Shown here piece by piece: positions 6,335 to 9,896 of a DNA stretch of 9,896 bases (positions are counted from its first letter, which is position 1; the number at the start of each line of letters is the position of its first letter). A program made the translations under genes and the position numbers. The notes below the pieces were generated by a model. That model was given only the letters and a program-made list of their open reading frames with translations, was not told the origin of the DNA and did not search any database. Source of the stretch: Fibrobacteraceae bacterium (lineage in GTDB: Bacteria > Fibrobacterota > Fibrobacteria > Fibrobacterales > Fibrobacteraceae); contig JABUUT010000041.1 of the NCBI GenBank assembly GCA_021443045.1, positions 15,930 to 25,825 of the forward strand, given 5' to 3'.

Positions 6335-7078
6335 ATGACTGAAAACAAAGCTTACCAAGGTGTTCACCAGGTTACATCAAACCAGACAGACATTCACGAA
6401 AAACTACAAGAGATAGTGAGCAAGTATGCCGCTACCTCTTTTTTGCGTCCGGTGGCAAACCACACCCAAAAAGCCTTTGAAAAAATTAAAGAGGTGGTAA
6501 GGCAAAGGGGAGCACCCCTTGTGCTAGATTCAGGCTGCGGCATTGGCGAAAGCACCATCCATTTGGCAAAGAAATTTCCCCAATGTAGCGTTATTGGCAT
6601 CGACAAATCTGAGCTAAGACTTTCCAAGGAAAAACCTTTAAAAAAAGGCGAAGATATTCCTCCCAACGCCTTTTGGATTCGGGCGGAACTTCTCGACTTT
6701 TGGAAACTGGCCTTGGAAGAAGTAAAAAACGGAAACTGGAATATAAAATACCATGCCTTGTACTACCCCAACCCCTGGCCCAAGCAGTCGGAGGCTGGAA
6801 GGCGTTTTCACCTCCACCCCATTTTTCCTACTCTAATGAAACTTTCCCCTGTAACGGAGTTGCGCACCAACTGGGAAATTTATGCCAAGGAATTTGCCAA
6901 GGCCGCCCAGGTTCTTTTGGCATCAAAAGTTTCCATTGAATGTTCCAAATTAAGCGAGGGGCTAAAGCCCATAACAGCCTTTGAACGAAAGTACCAGGCT
7001 GTGGGGCAATCGCTTTACCAAGTGGTGGTTACGGAGCAGACTTGGCTTCTTGTTCCACCCACTTCAAGTATGTTTTAA
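6335..7078 (+). CDS. TrmB-like SAM-dependent methyltransferase
   Basis: A 247-residue protein of the class I SAM methyltransferase fold, related to TrmB, which methylates N7 of guanosine 46 in tRNA. The SAM site is visible as LDSGCGIGES (64-73) and the acidic residue of IGID (90). Further TrmB landmarks follow: YPNPWPK (144-150), RRFHLHP (156-162), LRTNWEIY (176-183) and TAFERKY (214-220). Classical TrmB has PDPWxKxRHxKRR; here the Asp is Asn and the basic segment is shortened. This places the protein in a TrmB-like branch also seen in some Gammaproteobacteria, whose substrate is not established to my knowledge. The N-terminal stretch SNQTDIHEKLQEIVSKY fits that branch and supports the start. 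The AAGG before the ATG is too close to be an ideal SD, so coupling to the preceding lipoprotein gene (2-base gap) is likely. The last 50 bases overlap the convergent lipoprotein gene. Confidence 0.85.
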   Translation: MTENKAYQGVHQVTSNQTDIHEKLQEIVSKYAATSFLRPVANHTQKAFEKIKEVVRQRGAPLVLDSGCGIGESTIHLAKKFPQCSVIGIDKSELRLSKEKPLKKGEDIPPNAFWIRAELLDFWKLALEEVKNGNWNIKYHALYYPNPWPKQSEAGRRFHLHPIFPTLMKLSPVTELRTNWEIYAKEFAKAAQVLLASKVSIECSKLSEGLKPITAFERKYQAVGQSLYQVVVTEQTWLLVPPTSSMF

Positions 7079-8360
7079 TGTTGCGGGTGGTTTTTACTTC
7101 AAACTCGGCATTATTCACAATCAAGAATTCAGTAAGGCCGTATTTATCGCTGTTGGGGGCCCAGTCGTAGGTGTAGCCCAAGCGTGTCCAGGGTCGAGTA
7201 TTTTTTCCGTTCATCTTGTAGCTACTGAATTCTGTTTTGCTAAACCAGTTGTGAAACCACATGCCTAATTCCGTGTTGTCTACCGAAGGCTCCACCACCG
7301 TGGTGTCGGAAACTTCGGCGCTGTAGCTGCCCCCCTCATAAAAGGCGGTAGTGGTGGTGGTAGTCACTTCCGTCTTCACTTCATCTTCAGGAAATGAAGT
7401 GCTCATGGTGGGGTTATAGGGATCCCACACATAAGCCGGTCGCACCACATATTTGGGGCTAACCCAGACCGAGGTAAAATGGGTTACAGAATCTTTTGGA
7501 GATAGTCCAAAAAGCTGCTTGACTCTTAGGTTCCAATCAAGCACCTTGTCTTTGTTTTCTTTATACCACTTGATAAATTCGTTTTCTGAAACGGTCCAAA
7601 GCACGCGACTTTCTGTTTTTAAGGTAGTTCCTTCTACAAACACATTAGGAAGGGCGTGCAGGGTAAGTAAAAGAACTCGGTCCTTGGCGCCGCTCCAATG
7701 CACAGACTCCGTGTTCGTGTCCAAACTTATTAGGGGCTTAATTTCATCCATGGTGGCTTCTTCGGCATCTTTTACAGCCGCTGCATAAAGAGCCATGTTC
7801 AAGGAATCTTTATCCACCAAGGCGATGGTATCCCCATTGGCATCAATCATATCACAGTATGGAACGTCTGCGGCATTCATAGCCACATCATACTTGCGGA
7901 ACATGTCTTCTATAGCCACATCATCCCGAGAGAAAAGTTTGTCGCCCTGTTGGAAAGAAATAAAGATTTTGCAGAATCCTTCTTGAGGCACTATTAAACC
8001 CACAGGCAGTTTTTTTTCTGCCTCGGAGCCGCCTTGGTCCAACGTGAGTGTTCGTTCGTCAAAGCCACAGGCATATTCATAAGACTTGAGAACGGCTGGG
8101 CCCGGATTCATTACCGAAAAAAACAAGTTGTCTTGGTTGGAGCTCCAGTTGGGCTTTACCAAAATGCGGGTGTTTCCCAAGGTCATGTACTGGGATGTTC
8201 CTTCACTACAGTAAAAGGCGGCCTCACGAAATACTCCTATTACCCCCGATTTGCCGCGAAAAGTGGAAGAGTCCTTTGGCGTGGGTCCATTGGAGCAGGA
8301 ACATAAAGCCAAGGCGAACAAGCCTAGAGCCAAGGTGCAATAAAAAAAACTTTTTCTCAT
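7029..8360 (-). CDS. Predicted lipoprotein of unknown function
   Basis: A 443-residue protein that I do not recognise. It starts MRKSFFYCTLALGLF and has a lipobox-like LCSC, with Cys22 the likely lipidated residue (Cys20 is an alternative). The rest has no further membrane segment. Visible traits are a few Cys (positions near 51, 94, 132 and 169), an acidic helical stretch near 190-215, a Thr/Val-rich low-complexity stretch (a run of six Thr near 335), and an aromatic-rich C-terminal part containing RPWTRLGYTYDW and ending in KTYLKWVEQ. The SD is AAGGGA, 6 bases before the ATG. The gene is single, converges on the methyltransferase gene and overlaps it by 50 bases. No terminator hairpin is seen after its stop codon. 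A hairpin with a T8 tract lies in its possible leader (8417-8451). A surface or cell-envelope role is inferred only from the lipoprotein signal. Confidence 0.85.
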   Translation of the reverse strand: MRKSFFYCTLALGLFALALCSCSNGPTPKDSSTFRGKSGVIGVFREAAFYCSEGTSQYMTLGNTRILVKPNWSSNQDNLFFSVMNPGPAVLKSYEYACGFDERTLTLDQGGSEAEKKLPVGLIVPQEGFCKIFISFQQGDKLFSRDDVAIEDMFRKYDVAMNAADVPYCDMIDANGDTIALVDKDSLNMALYAAAVKDAEEATMDEIKPLISLDTNTESVHWSGAKDRVLLLTLHALPNVFVEGTTLKTESRVLWTVSENEFIKWYKENKDKVLDWNLRVKQLFGLSPKDSVTHFTSVWVSPKYVVRPAYVWDPYNPTMSTSFPEDEVKTEVTTTTTTAFYEGGSYSAEVSDTTVVEPSVDNTELGMWFHNWFSKTEFSSYKMNGKNTRPWTRLGYTYDWAPNSDKYGLTEFLIVNNAEFEVKTTRNIKTYLKWVEQEAKSAP

Positions 8361-8400
8361 TCTTATCCCTTAATTATCTAAACACGCTATAATTTTTCTA

Positions 8401-8451
8401 TTTGCAGAAAGAATAGAAAAAAAACGGACAACCTGCAAAAACAAGTGTCCG
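8401..8451 (-). promoter_or_regulatory. Attenuator-like leader: terminator hairpin and competing stem
   Basis: Read leftward, CGGACA (8451-8446) can pair with TGTCCG (8430-8425), and eight T residues (8424-8417) follow, the layout of a rho-independent terminator with a 15-base loop. A second pair, TTTGCAG (8439-8433) with CTGCAAA (8407-8401), interleaves with it, so its left arm lies in the terminator loop and its right arm lies past the T-run. The two stems are in H-type pseudoknot order. The element is 41 bases before the lipoprotein start at 8360 and no minus-strand gene is seen to its right. It is either a conditional terminator in the leader or the end of an unseen transcript. Confidence 0.45.
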
Positions 8452-8510
8452 ATGGAACTCCTTTTTCAGCAGCTGGTTATTTTGGCTATCAGCTTTCAGA
8501 TACCAGCGGA

Positions 8511-8550
8511 GTCATCCTGAACGGCGCCACCGTGAAGGATCCACAGAATG
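8511..8550 (-). repeat. Degenerate palindromic repeat, copy 3
   Basis: On the minus strand it begins CATTCTGTGGATCC and ends CAGGATGACTCCGC, matching the copy at 255-300 at both ends. The core folds with ACGG (8521-8524) pairing with CCGT (8530-8533), and TCCT (8515-8518) with AGGA (8535-8538). The central bases differ completely between the copies while pairing is kept, so structure seems to be conserved more than sequence. Confidence 0.65.
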
Positions 8551-8558
8551 TCCATACA

Positions 8559-8607
8559 AGTACCAACTACTGACTACCGACAACCGATAACTGACCACAA
8601 ACCACTT
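8559..8607 (+). repeat. Degenerate tandem repeat with a 7-base period
   Basis: Seven consecutive heptamers, starting at 8559, all have A at position 1 and AC at positions 4-5; examples are ACTACTG, ACTACCG and ACAACCG. The plus strand is rich in A and C. No such block is seen elsewhere in the window. It lies between a palindromic repeat and a hairpin cluster, in a region without a gene. Confidence 0.6.
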
Positions 8608-8726
8608 CTTTCGTCTTTGCTGCTTCGCAGCCCAAATGCTGCGCCTCACCTATGTCGAGCAAGTTCGCCGTAGGCTTCGGCTTACGCATTTGCCGTCTAT
8701 AGGACCGAAGGTCCGTTCTTTCGTCT
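8606..8726. repeat. Hairpin cluster bounded by an 11-base direct repeat
   Basis: TTCTTTCGTCT occurs at 8606-8616 and again at 8716-8726. Between them lie three hairpins: GCTGC-TTC-GCAGC (8619-8631), CGTAGGC-TTCG-GCTTACG (8669-8686, one G-T pair, a stable C(TTCG)G tetraloop), and GGACC-GAA-GGTCC (8702-8714). No open frame of note is present. It may be a small nonautonomous repeat element or a structured RNA; the sequence does not distinguish these. Confidence 0.5.
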
Positions 8727-8746
8727 AAAAAGGCAGCATTGCTGCC
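8727..8746 (-). terminator. Terminator-like hairpin, leftward
   Basis: GGCAGC (8732-8737) and GCTGCC (8741-8746) form a perfect 6-bp GC-rich stem with a 3-base loop. Read leftward, five T residues (8731-8727) follow. No minus-strand gene is seen to the right that it could terminate, so it may instead belong to the repeat cluster beside it or stop antisense transcription from the his genes. Confidence 0.4.
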
Positions 8747-8754
8747 GGCCTCAC

Positions 8755-8775
8755 TAATGGTACCCCATTATTTTT
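8755..8775 (+). promoter_or_regulatory. Dyad TAATGG-TACC-CCATTA followed by T-run, before hisE
   Basis: Perfect 6-base arms (8755-8760 and 8765-8770) with a 4-base loop are followed by five T residues. This could be an operator or a weak terminator/attenuator for the his genes. The stem is AT-rich and thus weak. No leader peptide rich in His codons is seen between it and hisE, so a classical his attenuator is not supported. Confidence 0.35.
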
Positions 8776-8809
8776 CTAAATTTTTGCCGTAAAACTAAAC
8801 GAGGTCATC

Positions 8810-9070
8810 ATGACATTTGAAGAAATGTACGCCCTGGCTTGCAAGCGCAAGAAGGAAATGCCCGAAGGCAAAGGCACCACGGAACTGTTCAAGAAGGGCC
8901 CCCACGCCATTGGGAAAAAACTGGTGGAGGAGGCCGCCGAATCTTGGATGGCCGCCCGCTTTGAAACCCGGGACGACCAGTGCCTGGAACTTTCTCAGGT
9001 GCTCTACTACGTGGCTGTCATGATGGCCGAAAAAGGTTTAACCCTCGAAGAAGTGTACGCAAAACTATGA
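8810..9070 (+). CDS. hisE: Phosphoribosyl-ATP pyrophosphatase (HisE)
   Basis: An 86-residue cytosolic enzyme that hydrolyses phosphoribosyl-ATP to phosphoribosyl-AMP and pyrophosphate, the second step of histidine synthesis. It has the all-alpha MazG-like fold. Visible landmarks are TFEEMYALA at the start, HAIGKKLVEEAAES (32-45, with the metal-binding Glu40, Glu41 and Glu44), ELSQVLYYVAV (60-70) and a final LTLEEVYAKL. Length is normal for a stand-alone HisE. In the E. coli type the second metal-binding motif ends in Asp (SDLMYH); here Gln63 occupies that place, as in the actinobacterial type (EISQLLY), so it is a subtype trait rather than damage. The SD GAGG (8801-8804) is 5 bases before the ATG. 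Its TGA overlaps the ATG of hisG by 4 bases (ATGA), indicating translational coupling. HisI, the other half of many HisIE fusions, is not in this window. Confidence 0.93.
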   Translation: MTFEEMYALACKRKKEMPEGKGTTELFKKGPHAIGKKLVEEAAESWMAARFETRDDQCLELSQVLYYVAVMMAEKGLTLEEVYAKL

Positions 9071-9896
9071 TCAAGGTCGCTCTCCCAAACAAGGGCATGC
9101 TCTTTGAGCCCACCCAGGAACTTTTGAAGGCCTGCGGCTACAAGGCCGGCAAGCCCTACAAGACTCTGACTCAAATCGATACCAAGAACGGCATCGAGTT
9201 CTTCTTTTTGCGCCCAAGCGACATTCCCATGTACGTGGGTCGTGGCATTATTGATGCGGGCATCACGGGCATCGACTTTAACGCCGAAGCCAAAAGCCCT
9301 GCCGTAAAGGTGCTGGACCTGCCCTTTGGGGCAAGCAAGATGTGCGCCGCCGTTCCAAACGAAAGCCCTATCCAAAGTCTTGACGAACTAAAAGACGCCA
9401 CCATCGCCACCAGTTTCCCTAACATTGTGGAAGGCTACTACAAGAAGCCCATGGACTTTGTGGTGCTGGAAGGTGCCGTGGAAATTTCGGTGAGCCTGGG
9501 TGTGGCAAACGCCATCGTGGACGTTGTAGAAACCGGCACCACCTTAAAACAGGCTGGGCTCCGCATTGTTGGCGAACCTCTGTTCAAGAGCAACGCCGCC
9601 CTGTTCTGCAACCCCCAGAAGACCGAACTGGAAGAGGTGAACACCCTGATCCGCCGCATCCAAGGCAAGCTCGTTGCACAGTCCTACATGATGATCGAGT
9701 ACGACTGCCCCGCCGAACTTTTGGCCAAGGCCTGCGAACTGACTCCGGGCCTGGATGCCCCCACCGTGACAAAGCTCCACGGCCGCGAATGGTACTCCGT
9801 AAAGGCCATGGTGCCCCGGGAAGAAGCCAACGCCATCATGGACAAGCTCTGGGATGCCGGTGCCCGCAGTATTCTGCTGTTTGGCATTGAACAAGC
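9067..9896 (+). CDS. hisG: ATP phosphoribosyltransferase, long form (HisG), 3' end cut by window
   Basis: 276 complete codons are present and the frame is open at the window edge. HisG condenses ATP with PRPP to phosphoribosyl-ATP, the first and feedback-regulated step of histidine synthesis. Visible landmarks are MIKVALPNKG at the start, FFFLRPSDIPMYVG and AGITGID, LEGAVEISVSLGVA, and the PRPP-binding loop DVVETGTTL (152-160). From about residue 195 it continues into the ACT-like C-terminal domain of the long form (YDCP, TPGLDAPTV, AMVPREEANAIMDKL, GARSILLFGIEQ). This domain binds histidine, so no HisZ partner should be needed. By comparison with the family only a few residues are missing. 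It starts inside the hisE stop codon, so the enzymes of steps one and two are made together. Many motifs resemble the actinobacterial proteins. Confidence 0.95.
   Translation, partial: MIKVALPNKGMLFEPTQELLKACGYKAGKPYKTLTQIDTKNGIEFFFLRPSDIPMYVGRGIIDAGITGIDFNAEAKSPAVKVLDLPFGASKMCAAVPNESPIQSLDELKDATIATSFPNIVEGYYKKPMDFVVLEGAVEISVSLGVANAIVDVVETGTTLKQAGLRIVGEPLFKSNAALFCNPQKTELEEVNTLIRRIQGKLVAQSYMMIEYDCPAELLAKACELTPGLDAPTVTKLHGREWYSVKAMVPREEANAIMDKLWDAGARSILLFGIEQ

Noticed and set aside
8559..8746. CRISPR array
   Set aside because: The repeats are either 7 bases in period without spacers or a single pair of 11-base direct repeats; there is no repeat-spacer series and no cas gene.
8755..8809. Classical his attenuator with leader peptide
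   Set aside because: No short open frame with consecutive His codons lies between the dyad and hisE.
1..9896. tRNA or rRNA genes
   Set aside because: No cloverleaf with conserved T-loop and acceptor pairing and no rRNA-like segment was recognised on either strand.

Overview
The window most likely comes from a Fibrobacter (Fibrobacterota, herbivore-gut cellulose degraders) or a close relative. The evidence is two protein families first described as paralogous sets in Fibrobacter succinogenes. One is the FISUMP domain (TIGR02145) at the C-terminus of the lipoprotein at 547-2805. The other is the TIGR02147/DUF4423 protein at 4186-5037. Three long predicted surface or periplasmic lipoproteins in under 10 kb fit the same picture. 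Genes use Shine-Dalgarno (SD) sites, and base composition shifts from AT-rich (left part) to GC-rich (hisE-hisG).

Layout, left to right. Positions 1-488 hold no credible gene but contain several degenerate palindromic repeats. A strong leftward terminator (489-517) ends a 752-residue FISUMP lipoprotein gene (547-2805, minus). An AT-rich divergent intergenic region separates it from a Fic-fold gene (3016-4023, plus) whose catalytic histidine is replaced by arginine. Next comes a tight rightward cluster: a TIGR02147/DUF4423 putative regulator (4186-5037), a lipoprotein with a carbohydrate-binding-like C-terminal domain (5034-6332, start overlapping the regulator stop), and a TrmB-like SAM methyltransferase (6335-7078). 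A convergent lipoprotein gene of unknown role (7029-8360, minus) overlaps the methyltransferase gene by 50 bp. A noncoding stretch (8361-8809) holds an attenuator-like structure, another copy of the palindromic repeat, a 7-bp-period degenerate tandem repeat and a cluster of hairpins. The window ends in hisE (8810-9070) and hisG (from 9067, cut by the window edge), the first two dedicated steps of histidine synthesis.

How they may work together: hisE and hisG act in sequence and are translationally coupled. The regulator-lipoprotein pair is arranged like a co-expressed unit in which the cytosolic DUF4423 protein could control the surface protein; this is inference. The other lipoproteins and the Fic-like protein have no visible functional link to their neighbours.

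The best leads for something undescribed are the inactivated Fic protein, the regulator-lipoprotein unit, the Cys-repeat architecture of the FISUMP lipoprotein, and the mutually exclusive hairpins upstream of the 443-residue lipoprotein.
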